Origin: JACPHD01 sp964526325
GTDB lineage: Bacteria; Patescibacteriota; Patescibacteriia; Patescibacteriales; GWC2-42-12
NCBI GenBank assembly: GCA_964526325.1
Contig: CAZGKM010000001.1
Span: 1-64,000, forward strand
Direction: 5' to 3'
Length of the DNA: 64,000 bases
Positions within the stretch are counted from its first letter, which is position 1, and each line of letters begins with the position of its first letter. The notes under the pieces were generated by a model, which saw only the letters and a list, made by a program, of their open reading frames with translations, was not told the DNA's origin and ran no database searches. The translations under genes and the position numbers were made by a program. This document shows positions 17,082 to 24,632 of the stretch, one piece after another.

Positions 17082-17203
17082 GCACAGATTTTATATTGAA
17101 GTTCGGACAGAATTCAAAAAAAGGTTTTAACCCAGCTTTTAAAAGCGCCCCCAGCCCCCGCTTTTAAAAGCAATAATTCCTTTGCGGGCAAAGCCCGACT
17201 TTA
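17082..17203. repeat. Left copy of an exact 122-bp inverted repeat
   Basis: This block, starting GCACAGATTTTATATTGAAG and ending GGGCAAAGCCCGACTTTA, recurs base for base in inverted orientation at 23865-23986. It contains two copies of the palindrome GCTTTTAAAAGC separated by a C-rich tract, and the hairpin GGGC-AAA-GCCC. The pair brackets 6.7 kb holding all the toxin-antitoxin and zinc-ribbon genes. Just inside it, two abutting hairpins (ACGAGTAAAACTCGT at about 17224 and GTAAAATAT/ATATTTTAC at about 17240) fill the gap to the next gene. Confidence 0.92.
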
Positions 17204-17308
17204 GGCGATTTCAAGTTTTCCACACGAGTAAAACTCGTGGTAAAATATTAGCATATTTTACTTTTGGCGGCAAATTCTTTTATCTCAATTTTATATATTA
17301 ATCTTAAT

Positions 17309-17767
17309 TTAAACTTTTTTATCAGGGATATCCATCAACTTATAAGAAATCTTAATATCTAGCGGTAATTCTATTACAGTTTCAAACTCCTTTTTTCCTT
17401 CATTTTTCTGCGTCATTCTTATTATATATCTGCCAGCCTCAGTAATCGGCAAGCCCTGAAAATTTGTTCTATTTCTAAATCGTAAAACTCCTTTTTTAAT
17501 ATTAAATTTATTCCCAAACTTATTAAGCATTTTCCCGCTAGGATCTATTAATTCACCTTTCATCTCCAACACATTATCCTTATTTGAATTTTCAACCGTC
17601 CAGAAACTTACTAACTGAAATTCTATTGGAATAACTAAATCGCCTTTTGGAGCTTTCGTTTTATCAATTACTAAATTCAATTCTTCAACACAATTAAAAA
17701 GACTTAAAAGATTTGTCTCATTGTCAATTGATGATTTTTGACAAAGCACTGTCCAAATATGTTTCAT
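17309..17767 (-). CDS. Unknown protein, DUF6941-like (152 aa)
   Basis: The protein begins MKHIWTVLCQKSSIDNETNL with a run (LSLFNCVEELNLVI) typical of small beta-rich 'cell-surface or capsid-like' unknowns annotated as DUF6941. The middle has alternating strands (PIEFQLVSFWTVENS; LEMKGELIDPSGK) and a late G-R-Y-I-I-R-M strand. No catalytic motif or signal peptide is visible. It follows the HTH gene of the HigBA-like pair by 6 nt, so it may be the third gene of that operon. The family assignment is tentative. Confidence 0.5.
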   Translation of the reverse strand: MKHIWTVLCQKSSIDNETNLLSLFNCVEELNLVIDKTKAPKGDLVIPIEFQLVSFWTVENSNKDNVLEMKGELIDPSGKMLNKFGNKFNIKKGVLRFRNRTNFQGLPITEAGRYIIRMTQKNEGKKEFETVIELPLDIKISYKLMDIPDKKV

Positions 17768-17773
17768 ATAATT

Positions 17774-18193
17774 TTATTTATTTAAATAAAAAATACTCAT
17801 ATTAGCTCCTTTTACCCCGCTATATTCAATTAGCTCACTTCCGCTATTATTCTTAGTAACACCCCAGATTATTTTAACTCCAGTTATTGTAAAGTTATAA
17901 ATTTTTGACCAATTGTCAGCTGTAAAATTCAAAGCATTAGCAATTCTACTAACTAAATCAATACCAACATTAACATCTCCATTTTCTAAATTAGAGATGA
18001 CTTTTTGTGTTGAATTTATTTTTTTAGCTAAATCTTGTTGACTGAAACCTAATTTTTCACGTTCTTTGTATATTTCGACCGCCAACCTTAATCTCAAATC
18101 AACATCTTTTGATAATTCTTGAAATCTTTTTAACTTTCTCGCTTCCGCTATTGCGTCTACGCTTCTCTTATTTTTTTTAATTATATTCTTCAT
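17774..18193 (-). CDS. XRE-family HTH antitoxin, HigA-like (139 aa)
   Basis: A Cro/CI-type HTH spans about residues 38-92 (RLRLAVEIYKEREKLGFSQQ, DLAKKINSTQKVISNLENGD, then VGIDLVSRIANALN). It overlaps the toxin gene by 17 nt and comes second, the order typical of HigBA. The C-terminal tail (about 100-139, VKIIWGVTKNNSGSELIEYSGVKG...) is an extra beta-rich segment not usual in minimal HigA proteins. It is expected to neutralise the toxin and repress the shared promoter, where an inverted repeat overlaps the -10 box. Confidence 0.78.
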   Translation of the reverse strand: MKNIIKKNKRSVDAIAEARKLKRFQELSKDVDLRLRLAVEIYKEREKLGFSQQDLAKKINSTQKVISNLENGDVNVGIDLVSRIANALNFTADNWSKIYNFTITGVKIIWGVTKNNSGSELIEYSGVKGANMSIFYLNK

Positions 18194-18605
18194 ATGATTG
18201 TGGATTATTTTTAAATCTATTTTGAAATTCTTTTGTAATTTCTAATTGTTTTCTTATTTTTCTATTTTCTTTCTCAGTATTATAATTATCTGGCTTCTCG
18301 ATGGCACTTAGCAATACAATTTTATCATCGTGCCGAAAGTAAAAAATTCTAATAACTATATCCTTATTTTTTCTATGCTTAATTTCAAAAAAATCATACA
18401 TCTTATCGAGCGGAAATGAAATCGGCGCAGTGGGTACTCCGTTATTATTAATTACATATCTTATTTTACCATCAATATTTTTTAATAAATTTATTTTTTT
18501 GTTTATTTGTTTTTGTTTGTCTTTAATTTTTATTGCGTATTGTTCAAGGTATTTTTTTACTGGGCAATACCCGAGCTGCCTATCAAGGTAATAAACGGCT
18601 TTCAT
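18177..18605 (-). CDS. RelE/HigB (Gp49-like) toxin candidate (142 aa)
   Basis: The first 110 residues follow the phage-derived Gp49-like/HigB pattern: an N-terminal strand (MKAVYYLDRQLGYCPVKKYL), a Lys-rich helical hairpin (KDKQKQINKKINLLKN), then KMYDFFEIKHRKNKDIVIRI, FYFRHDDKIVLLSAIEKPDN, and a closing helix. The conserved Arg/His/Lys positions of the mRNA-interferase fold are visible (KHRKNKDIVIR, R-H-D-D-K). It is expected to cleave mRNA on ribosomes. It is followed by, and overlaps, the HTH antitoxin gene. Activity is inferred from family and gene order. Confidence 0.75.
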   Translation of the reverse strand: MKAVYYLDRQLGYCPVKKYLEQYAIKIKDKQKQINKKINLLKNIDGKIRYVINNNGVPTAPISFPLDKMYDFFEIKHRKNKDIVIRIFYFRHDDKIVLLSAIEKPDNYNTEKENRKIRKQLEITKEFQNRFKNNPQSYEEYN

Positions 18606-18640
18606 ATTTTATTTTTATAATATAATTAGGTCATGTCTAC

Positions 18641-18670
18641 ATTATATCCTATCGGGTATAATAATGTCAA
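18641..18670 (-). promoter_or_regulatory. Promoter and overlapping operator of the toxin-antitoxin operon
   Basis: On the minus strand TTGACA (18670-18665) and TATAAT (18646-18641) are separated by 18 bp, an almost consensus sigma-70 promoter about 35 nt upstream of the toxin start. The spacer and -10 form an inverted repeat, ATTATAcCC-GATA-GGaTATAAT (18641-18662), well placed for repression by the HTH antitoxin. Confidence 0.75.
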
Positions 18671-18766
18671 GACCCTTACAATTATACCTAATATTAAATA
18701 TAATTTTAAAATAAATTAAAATTTTTTATTTTTACATTATTACGTAATATATAACTATTTAATTGT

Positions 18767-20851
18767 TTATAATGCTTTTATTTTATTTTTATAACAAGAA
18801 GAAATTAAATCTGCTGAATAATCAGTATTTTCGCAAATACAACTTAAAAGAATATTTCTATCAACGATATTACCCTTAGTTTCTAACGACATATCCGAAT
18901 CAAGTAATGTCGATAAAGATAAATTATTTACATCATTAAAATAAATATTACAATCCGTTTTATCATTTATAAAAGTATAAAGCCACGCTTTAGTTGTTTT
19001 AATAAAATATTTTATAGTTTCAATGTCACTTAAAGTCGGCTGTTCAGTCCCCATCTTTTTTAAATAACTTTTAATTTCTTCATCGTTAACATTGCCAACA
19101 GAATTTATTAAATTTTTATCTATATCCATGGATTCGAGCATGTTTTTCATCAAATTTAACGACTCTCCCCAAGTACTTTCATTATCATTTACAAAAAGCG
19201 TAGTCATGTTTCCGGCCAAACTAATTAAATCGCCTATGTTTTTTTGGTCTAAAATTAAGGTCGCTACGTTATAAAGTAAGGCGCTAGATAAATCACTGGA
19301 GTCAGCAGTAGAGACATATTTATCATTATAAAAATTGGCTAATTTTGATGATGATTTAGAATCGGGGCTTGAGTTGAAGCTAGCTTCATAATAGCTAATC
19401 GCAGAATCAGTGTCATTATTTTTTTCTGCTAAAATCCCAGCATTCATTAATCCCTCACTATCTGAATTATCAATTTCTAAAATTTTTTTAACAGTTTTAT
19501 CTGCTTCATCATATTTTCCTAAATTTATTTCTATTTCTGCCTTTTTATTTAATAAAACTGGGAATTCTGAAGCAATATTTACCGCTTTATTTATGGAATC
19601 ATAGGCTTTATTATTGTCTTTTTCAAAATCAATATTATAAATACTTTTATAATACCAAGCCATGGAACTGGCGGCTGGGTTAGATTCTTGTAGTGCTCGA
19701 ATACATGTACTAAATTTCTCATAATCCTTATTTGAATTATAAATCTCGCATAAATAATTCCATGCACGACTATCATTTTTATTATTTATAGTATACTTTT
19801 CCAATAAAATCTGCGCATTTATTAAATCATCGGCGTTATAAGCATTAATGCCGGTCCAAAGATTATACTCTGAAGCAGGAATCTTTCTTTTTATAAACTG
19901 TTTATTGGGTAAATTTAACAATCCTTCGAAGACTAATTGATTGAGATAAAAATTAATTTGATTCCAATATATTATATAACAGATTTTTCCCATTTCATCT
20001 TGGACACAAGATTGAGGAACTCCGATGTAACGATTATTTTTGTCAAATACCGCACCGCCAGAATTACCGTAATTAATTTCAGTATCAGTTTTGATAAAAC
20101 GAGGTATTTTTTGTAATGAGCCATCATTATAAAAAGCTTCTTGATTTTTATATCCACTGATAATTCCCTTAGTAATAGTTATTGAGTTATCGCCGATACC
20201 AGGGAAACCAATTGCCTTAATTTCCGATCCTAACGGCACTAATTCCTTATCCCAAAACTCGTCTTCTTCTTGTAGCTTTAAATAATAAGGTTTTATTTCC
20301 TGAATTTTTTTATCAACTTTTATAACTGCTAAATCGTAATCGCGGTCAGCATCTATAATTTTAGCATCATAATCGCATTTTATTTCTTGATTATTATTAA
20401 TTGAATAACAAACTTTTATATTATTAATTTTTTTACCCAAATCTGATAAAACAACATGGGCATTTGTTAAAATATAACCATCGTCGGTAAATAATAAGCC
20501 AGAGCCAGAAGCCTCACGATTAGTATCTTTATTAACAATTATTTTAACAACTGATTGTATGGGTGTATTTTTCAATGTCGGGTTCTGAGTATATGCTACT
20601 GATTTACCTTTCTTTATAAAAATAAAACCAGCTATGCTTAATATTATTAGGCATAATGCTAATCCAAAAATAACCAACATTTTTGGTGTAATTTTCTTAA
20701 AAATTTCCCCTATTTTTTTAAAAATGATATTTCTTTTTTGATTTAATCCCGGAAATGACTTAATAAATATTTCTGCAACAACGGGTTGGCCACACTCTTT
20801 ACAAAATTTATGATTATCTTTAATTTTATTTCCGCAATTTTTACAAAACAT
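18767..20851 (-). CDS. Membrane-anchored HtrA-like serine protease with zinc ribbon and TPRs (694 aa)
   Basis: An N-terminal double-CxxC zinc ribbon (residues 3-21) is followed by a basic linker, one membrane helix (about 57-80) and a trypsin-like domain (about 95-310). The catalytic triad is intact: His132 in ILTNAHVV, Asp173 in DRDYDLAVI and Ser264 in NYGNSGGAVF. No PDZ domain follows; instead about 320-600 is helical TPR-like (repeated 'A..Y...G.Y..A.K....' units), ending in a short tail. The protease domain should face outside the membrane with the zinc ribbon inside, so it may couple an internal ligand to external proteolysis; that is inference. It is one of three consecutive genes with near-identical N-terminal ribbons spaced 6 nt apart. 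Confidence 0.85.
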   Translation of the reverse strand: MFCKNCGNKIKDNHKFCKECGQPVVAEIFIKSFPGLNQKRNIIFKKIGEIFKKITPKMLVIFGLALCLIILSIAGFIFIKKGKSVAYTQNPTLKNTPIQSVVKIIVNKDTNREASGSGLLFTDDGYILTNAHVVLSDLGKKINNIKVCYSINNNQEIKCDYDAKIIDADRDYDLAVIKVDKKIQEIKPYYLKLQEEDEFWDKELVPLGSEIKAIGFPGIGDNSITITKGIISGYKNQEAFYNDGSLQKIPRFIKTDTEINYGNSGGAVFDKNNRYIGVPQSCVQDEMGKICYIIYWNQINFYLNQLVFEGLLNLPNKQFIKRKIPASEYNLWTGINAYNADDLINAQILLEKYTINNKNDSRAWNYLCEIYNSNKDYEKFSTCIRALQESNPAASSMAWYYKSIYNIDFEKDNNKAYDSINKAVNIASEFPVLLNKKAEIEINLGKYDEADKTVKKILEIDNSDSEGLMNAGILAEKNNDTDSAISYYEASFNSSPDSKSSSKLANFYNDKYVSTADSSDLSSALLYNVATLILDQKNIGDLISLAGNMTTLFVNDNESTWGESLNLMKNMLESMDIDKNLINSVGNVNDEEIKSYLKKMGTEQPTLSDIETIKYFIKTTKAWLYTFINDKTDCNIYFNDVNNLSLSTLLDSDMSLETKGNIVDRNILLSCICENTDYSADLISSCYKNKIKAL

Positions 20852-20857
20852 ATTATT

Positions 20858-21754
20858 TTAATTAGAATTTAAATAATCATTAATTTCTTGTGGCACTTCC
20901 GCGCCGCCATTTACAGCTTTTTGTAAATAAATTTTTGCATTTATATGGTCTTCTTTATTTACATATGCGAGTCCAAGCCACAAAGCGGCATATGGGAATT
21001 TATTAAAATCATATTGAGATAATAATGAAATGGTTTGGTCATAATTTTCATTAAAATAATAAGCAATGGCGAGATTCTGTTTTGCTATATTTTTAAAATT
21101 TATTTCACTTAATTCATATGCCTTTTTTGCATATTGTAAAGCCCTTGGGTAATCAACATAATCTGTCGCTACTTCTTCTAAGTCAAGGTAAAAAACGGCA
21201 AGGGCATTGTTAATTTGAAAATCGTTAGAATTTAATTCGTATGCTTTATTATAATTAATTTGTGCAGAATTCGGATTACCGCTGAGCAGAGCTATCTCTC
21301 CGGAAATTAAAAAATATTTAAATGAACCAACTTTAGCATAACCAAGAGCCTCTTTAAAAGATTGCTGTGCTTTTTCATATTGCAATTCAGTTGAATATAC
21401 ATAACCAAGATTTATTAAGGTATCCATTTTTGTATCATTCGTAACTGCATTTTGTGTTGCTTGCTGAAATTGATTTATTGCACCTTTGGTGTCGCCAGAA
21501 TTAAAGCTTGTCATGGCATCGTTATTTTTAGTAACTGATTCTTTGTCCAAACTATTATAAATTCCAACGCCAATCATAATAAGAACTACAAAAATAGTAA
21601 TAATTTTACCGGCGCTCAAAAAACTCTTTTTATGAGATATAATTGAAGGCGTTACAGTTTTTGGTATATTACTTATACTTGAAAAAGGTATACCGCAACT
21701 AGTACAAAATTTTTGATTATCCTTAATATTATTTCCACAATTTTTACAAAACAT
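20858..21754 (-). CDS. Zinc-ribbon, single-pass TPR protein (298 aa)
   Basis: The opening residues MFCKNCGNNIKDNQKFCTSC match the ribbon of the preceding protease gene almost exactly. A membrane helix follows (about 46-66, IITIFVVLIMIGVGIYNSL), then about seven TPR-like helical repeats (e.g. DTLINLGYVYSTELQYEKAQ; INNALAVFYLDLEEVATDYV; LWLGLAYVNKEDHINAKIYL). TPR arrays bind partner proteins, so this is probably a scaffold on the outer side for the adjacent protease or its substrates. No enzyme domain is present. It lies in the same operon as its neighbours by 6-nt spacing. Confidence 0.8.
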   Translation of the reverse strand: MFCKNCGNNIKDNQKFCTSCGIPFSSISNIPKTVTPSIISHKKSFLSAGKIITIFVVLIMIGVGIYNSLDKESVTKNNDAMTSFNSGDTKGAINQFQQATQNAVTNDTKMDTLINLGYVYSTELQYEKAQQSFKEALGYAKVGSFKYFLISGEIALLSGNPNSAQINYNKAYELNSNDFQINNALAVFYLDLEEVATDYVDYPRALQYAKKAYELSEINFKNIAKQNLAIAYYFNENYDQTISLLSQYDFNKFPYAALWLGLAYVNKEDHINAKIYLQKAVNGGAEVPQEINDYLNSN

Positions 21755-21760
21755 AAAATT

Positions 21761-22402
21761 TTAATTTAAAAAATAAATTACAGTTATCATTATTGCAAAA
21801 AAAACGCTCACAACTCCAATTATTATCCAAAATGTTCGCCAAAATTTTTTATTCGCTTCTATATTTTTTTGTTTTCTTTCAGTATCATTTAAATGGGCGG
21901 GGGGTTGTTTTTCCCCTAAAATTATTTTCAACGGATCTGCCATTAACGGGTAAAGATATAAATAGCTGATTGGAGCAAATAATATGCACCACAAAGCATT
22001 TATTTTTGGTAATTTTTCTATTTTTAGTACTTTTACACAAAAGTAAATAAAATATATCATCAACCCTAAATATGGAATATATAAGATGGCGGCCAACTCA
22101 CTTTCGGACTCGCCCAGCCCACGTATAATAATTATACTCAAAAAAACCAACCAAAATAATGCTTTTAGTTGGCGTAAATATTTTTTTGCCTCTTCTGTGT
22201 TTTTTATATCTGTTTTTGTTAAATATTCCTCCGCAGTTCCCCTTGGGTTATCTATCCCTATGTTTGTTTTTTTTATTTCATCATGCTGCTTCACCTGTTT
22301 CACTTTTTTTAAAATAGGCAAATTATTACCAACGATAGTGCCACAGTTATAACAAAATTTTGAGTCTTCTTCTATTTTTGTTCCACAATTTTCACAAAAC
22401 AT
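21761..22402 (-). CDS. Zinc-ribbon multi-pass membrane protein (213 aa)
   Basis: A third N-terminal ribbon (MFCENCGTKIEEDSKFCYNC) precedes a charged linker and four hydrophobic helices (about 83-100, 110-130, 140-158 and 188-210). I do not recognise the membrane domain; it contains no transporter or enzyme motif. It is the first gene of the ribbon trio in transcription order. Sharing a ribbon with the protease and TPR proteins suggests the three assemble or are controlled together. Confidence 0.7.
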   Translation of the reverse strand: MFCENCGTKIEEDSKFCYNCGTIVGNNLPILKKVKQVKQHDEIKKTNIGIDNPRGTAEEYLTKTDIKNTEEAKKYLRQLKALFWLVFLSIIIIRGLGESESELAAILYIPYLGLMIYFIYFCVKVLKIEKLPKINALWCILFAPISYLYLYPLMADPLKIILGEKQPPAHLNDTERKQKNIEANKKFWRTFWIIIGVVSVFFAIMITVIYFLN

Positions 22403-22446
22403 AAGTTTAGTATTTATAAATTAATAATTCCTTATTATCCAAAACA

Positions 22447-23292
22447 TTATCTTTCTCCTATTTTGTATATTAAATGAAATCCAAATTCAGTTTCAATTGG
22501 TCCTATAATTTTTCCGACTTCGGCGTTGAATATTGCATCTTCAAACGGTTTTACCATTACGCCTCTACCAAACCAGCCGAGCTCACCTTTAGTTTCTTTT
22601 GCTCCCGGTTCTGTGGAATTATTTGCAACTAGTTCGGCGAAATTTTCAGGCGTAGCCCCGAGCTTTAGTTCCTCAATTTTTTTTAGAGCCTCTTCTTTCA
22701 TGAGTATTGTATTGTCGCACCCAAGCACGCCGCTATAGCAAATTAAAAGATGGCTAGCCTTCACTTCTGATTTATCTATTGGTTCGAGTGTTTCGTTTAT
22801 TTTTTGTGGCGACTCAGAAAATTGAAAATTTTTATATTCTTTAGAATTTAGATAGTAATAACCTAGCAAGCGAGTTTTAAGATTTAATGCTTCATCATTA
22901 GTAAGATTGCCAGATATTATCATTTTGCCACCAGTAATCGCTTCTTGAATAGTTGGTATAGAAATAGGCGCATCATCAATAAATATGCCTATCTGCTTTC
23001 CTGTATTTTTGGCGGTGATATCTGCGAATATTTTACTTCCTTCATCATCTAATGTTATTTCAAGCTCTTTTTTATCGTCGGTTGCGTTGACAATATTAAT
23101 ATTTTTAATATTTAGCGACTTAATTCCGGTTGGCGTAAAATTGTCATTTCCTTGTGAAATTTTAATTTCAAATTTTGCTTGTTCCACTACTATTTTTTCA
23201 TATTTATATCGTGAAATTAGAAAAAAACCAATAATTACAAAGATAACCAAAAAAACAAATAAAGAAAATAGAATAATTTTTTTCTTGCTCAT
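22447..23292 (-). CDS. SecDF-P1-head / parvulin rotamase fusion lipo- or membrane protein (281 aa)
   Basis: A single N-terminal membrane helix (about 5-27) is followed by two recognisable domains. Residues about 75-155 match the P1 head subdomain of SecD (ELEITLDDEGSKIFADITAK, then GKQIGIFIDDAPISIPTIQE, and SGNLTNDEALNLKTRL). Residues about 178-281 are a PpiC-type parvulin (VKASHLLICY..., ELGWFGRGVMVKPFEDAIFN, GPIETEFGFHLIYKI), a peptidyl-prolyl isomerase. Both act on secreted proteins after translocation. Having them in one chain next to an HtrA-like protease indicates a role in folding or quality control of exported proteins; this specific fusion is unfamiliar to me. Confidence 0.8.
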   Translation of the reverse strand: MSKKKIILFSLFVFLVIFVIIGFFLISRYKYEKIVVEQAKFEIKISQGNDNFTPTGIKSLNIKNINIVNATDDKKELEITLDDEGSKIFADITAKNTGKQIGIFIDDAPISIPTIQEAITGGKMIISGNLTNDEALNLKTRLLGYYYLNSKEYKNFQFSESPQKINETLEPIDKSEVKASHLLICYSGVLGCDNTILMKEEALKKIEELKLGATPENFAELVANNSTEPGAKETKGELGWFGRGVMVKPFEDAIFNAEVGKIIGPIETEFGFHLIYKIGER

Positions 23293-23303
23293 AATACTAT
23301 AAA

Positions 23304-23486
23304 TTAATTTTTATTATAAATTTTATACCCAATATAACCGCAAACAATTACTATTGCCCAGTCAATTAATCTCCAAGTGGCAAACTTCCAATACGAGAAA
23401 AGCCCTAAAAGGATGATGGCCGCCAAAATCATTAAAATAATTCCGTAAATTTTTAAATTTTCATCTTTAATAATTTTTGACATCAT
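23304..23486 (-). CDS. Small two-helix membrane protein (60 aa)
   Basis: A short N-terminal cytoplasmic stretch is followed by hydrophobic segments at about 13-30 (YGIILMILAAIILLGLFSYW) and 38-55 (LIDWAIVIVCGYIGYKIY). No motif is recognised. It sits 11 nt upstream of the SecDF-P1/parvulin gene on the same strand and follows the small HTH gene, so all three probably share one transcript. Confidence 0.55.
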   Translation of the reverse strand: MMSKIIKDENLKIYGIILMILAAIILLGLFSYWKFATWRLIDWAIVIVCGYIGYKIYNKN

Positions 23487-23511
23487 GGTTTATTATTTTT
23501 TTATTAATATT

Positions 23512-23718
23512 CTATTTCAATAACTCATCCGGCTTTATGCCTAACGCTTTTGCAATTTTTTCTAAATTTGAAATAGTAGGATTTTTTTGTCCACTTTCAA
23601 CCCTACTAATATAGCCTCTATCCATACCAGTCGCCCGACAAATGTCGCCTTGCGACATGCCTTTTTCTAATCTAATCTTTTTTAGGTTATTGCCTAATTT
23701 TTTTGATATCTTAGCCAT
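23512..23718 (-). CDS. Minimal XRE-family HTH regulator (68 aa)
   Basis: Almost the whole protein is a Cro/CI-type HTH: KKLGNNLKKIRLEKGMSQGD, ICRATGMDRGYISRVESGQ (recognition helix), KNPTISNLEKIAKALGIK. It is the first gene of a leftward run leading to the SecDF-P1/parvulin and zinc-ribbon genes and is a likely local regulator of that cluster. No clear operator was identified upstream. Confidence 0.85.
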   Translation of the reverse strand: MAKISKKLGNNLKKIRLEKGMSQGDICRATGMDRGYISRVESGQKNPTISNLEKIAKALGIKPDELLK

Positions 23719-23864
23719 ATGTTATTTATAATTCTACAACTTCTTGCATTAACTTACAATAATGTATTATAATACAAGAATGAGATACCAAAAAAAGAAA
23801 AGTTTGTTTTTGGCTTAAAATAAAGTTCGAGCCGATATTTTTTACAGGTTCTTTGGCAGTTTTT

Positions 23865-23986
23865 TAAAGTCGGGCTTTGCCCGCAAAGGAATTATTGCTT
23901 TTAAAAGCGGGGGCTGGGGGCGCTTTTAAAAGCTGGGTTAAAACCTTTTTTTGAATTCTGTCCGAACTTCAATATAAAATCTGTGC
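23865..23986. repeat. Right copy of the exact 122-bp inverted repeat
   Basis: Reverse complement of 17082-17203 with no mismatch over 122 bp. Its outer end (CTGTGC) overlaps by 4 bp the start of the 79-bp block that copies the recombinase/tRNA-Trp junction, so the two repeat systems are directly fused. Confidence 0.92.
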
Positions 23987-24061
23987 CAATTGGGAAATGC
24001 GTCGCTACGCGACGCCAGCTCCCATTCAAATTGAGCTAAAAATTCAAACTTTCCGCCTTGC
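23983..24061. repeat. Left copy of a 79-bp inverted repeat flanking the recombinase unit
   Basis: Begins GTGCCAATTGGGAAATGCGT and ends TTTCCGCCTTGC. Identical in inverted orientation to 25988-26066, which spans the recombinase 3' end and the last bases of tRNA-Trp. The pair brackets about 1.9 kb with the 102-aa zinc-ribbon gene and the recombinase. Confidence 0.9.
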
Positions 24062-24111
24062 CCGAGCGAAAGCGAGGAAAGCCAAAAGCAAACTTTTATT
24101 TTCAGGCCAAA

Positions 24112-24169
24112 ACAAAAAGACCGTTTTGAACTTTACATAATTAATGTAAGTTCAAGGCTATTCGGTCTT
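24112..24169 (-). terminator. Branched terminator of the 102-aa zinc-ribbon gene
   Basis: AAGACCG (24117-24123) pairs with CGGTCTT (24163-24169) around an inner hairpin TTGAACTTTACAT/ATGTAAGTTCAA. The minus-strand continuation is T-rich (TTTTTGTTTT). It sits just downstream of the stop at 24188. Confidence 0.8.
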
Positions 24170-24187
24170 AATAAAGCCTTCATTCGT

Positions 24188-24496
24188 TTAGGTAATGGTT
24201 TTTCCGCATTCGCAGCAAACCCACATCGGATCATCGCAGATAAGCATAAGATGACATTGAGTGTCTTTGTCACATTTTTTGCAACGTAACTGCATGATAT
24301 CTCCCGGTTCCGGTTTTCTTGATTTGAGGGTAGTCTGACCCTGGCGACTTTTTTGAAGTTCGTCCGCTAACGCTAGCATTGCCAGTCCTACTCCTTTTTG
24401 CACCTCGGTTGGTTCGCTTGACCGTAAACACTGTTCTGCCTCTTTTGAAAGATCCATTCTTAAGGATCTCATTTCCATTTCTGATTTGGTCGGCAT
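24188..24496 (-). CDS. Unknown small zinc-ribbon protein (102 aa)
   Basis: The N-terminal half is helical and charged (MEMRSLRMDLSKEAEQCLRS; GLAMLALADELQKS). The C-terminal third holds a treble-clef or zinc-ribbon pattern C-x2-C...C-x2-C (LRCKKCDKDTQ... WVCCECGKTIT). The gene has its own near-consensus promoter, an AAGGAGGT ribosome binding site 4 nt before the ATG and a strong terminator, so it is a self-contained cassette lying divergent to the recombinase gene inside the 79-bp inverted repeats. It may be element-encoded cargo or a regulator; no family was recognised. Confidence 0.65.
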   Translation of the reverse strand: MPTKSEMEMRSLRMDLSKEAEQCLRSSEPTEVQKGVGLAMLALADELQKSRQGQTTLKSRKPEPGDIMQLRCKKCDKDTQCHLMLICDDPMWVCCECGKTIT

Positions 24497-24564
24497 AGCT
24501 ACCTCCTTGCGCTTTAAAGTCTCGCGACTAATAGGGTTAATAAAAAGAACAATTGTAATATTTC

Positions 24565-24593
24565 AATATAGCATATTTCTATAAAATTGTCAA
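24565..24593 (-). promoter_or_regulatory. Strong sigma-70 promoter of the 102-aa gene
   Basis: On the minus strand TTGACA (24593-24588), a 17-bp spacer and TATATT (24570-24565), near consensus. It lies in the 136-bp divergent region shared with the recombinase gene. Confidence 0.82.
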
Positions 24594-24632
24594 GCAAAAA
24601 TACATAATTATTGCTATTTTTAGCTAAAAAAT

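Larger units (their letters stand above)
23817..24061 (-). pseudogene. Mosaic of serine-recombinase gene fragments
   Basis: Four blocks abut with no spare bases: 23817-23844 equals the reverse complement of recombinase positions 25960-25987; 23845-23864 equals that of 24770-24789; 23865-23986 is the right 122-bp repeat; 23983-24061 equals that of 25988-26066. The first and last blocks divide the recombinase stretch 25960-26066 exactly at 25987/25988, so the order is that of a circular permutation. Imperfect inverted flanks (AGTTTGTTTTTGGCTT at about 23800 and AAGCCAAAAGCAAACT at about 24080) bracket the block. It could be a remnant of a second recombinase copy or an integrated small circle; misassembly cannot be excluded. 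Confidence 0.75.

Noticed and set aside
23865..23986. Repeat as IS terminal inverted repeats
   Set aside because: The length (122 bp) and exact identity are unlike IS ends of 10-40 bp, and no transposase lies between the copies; a different origin is more likely.
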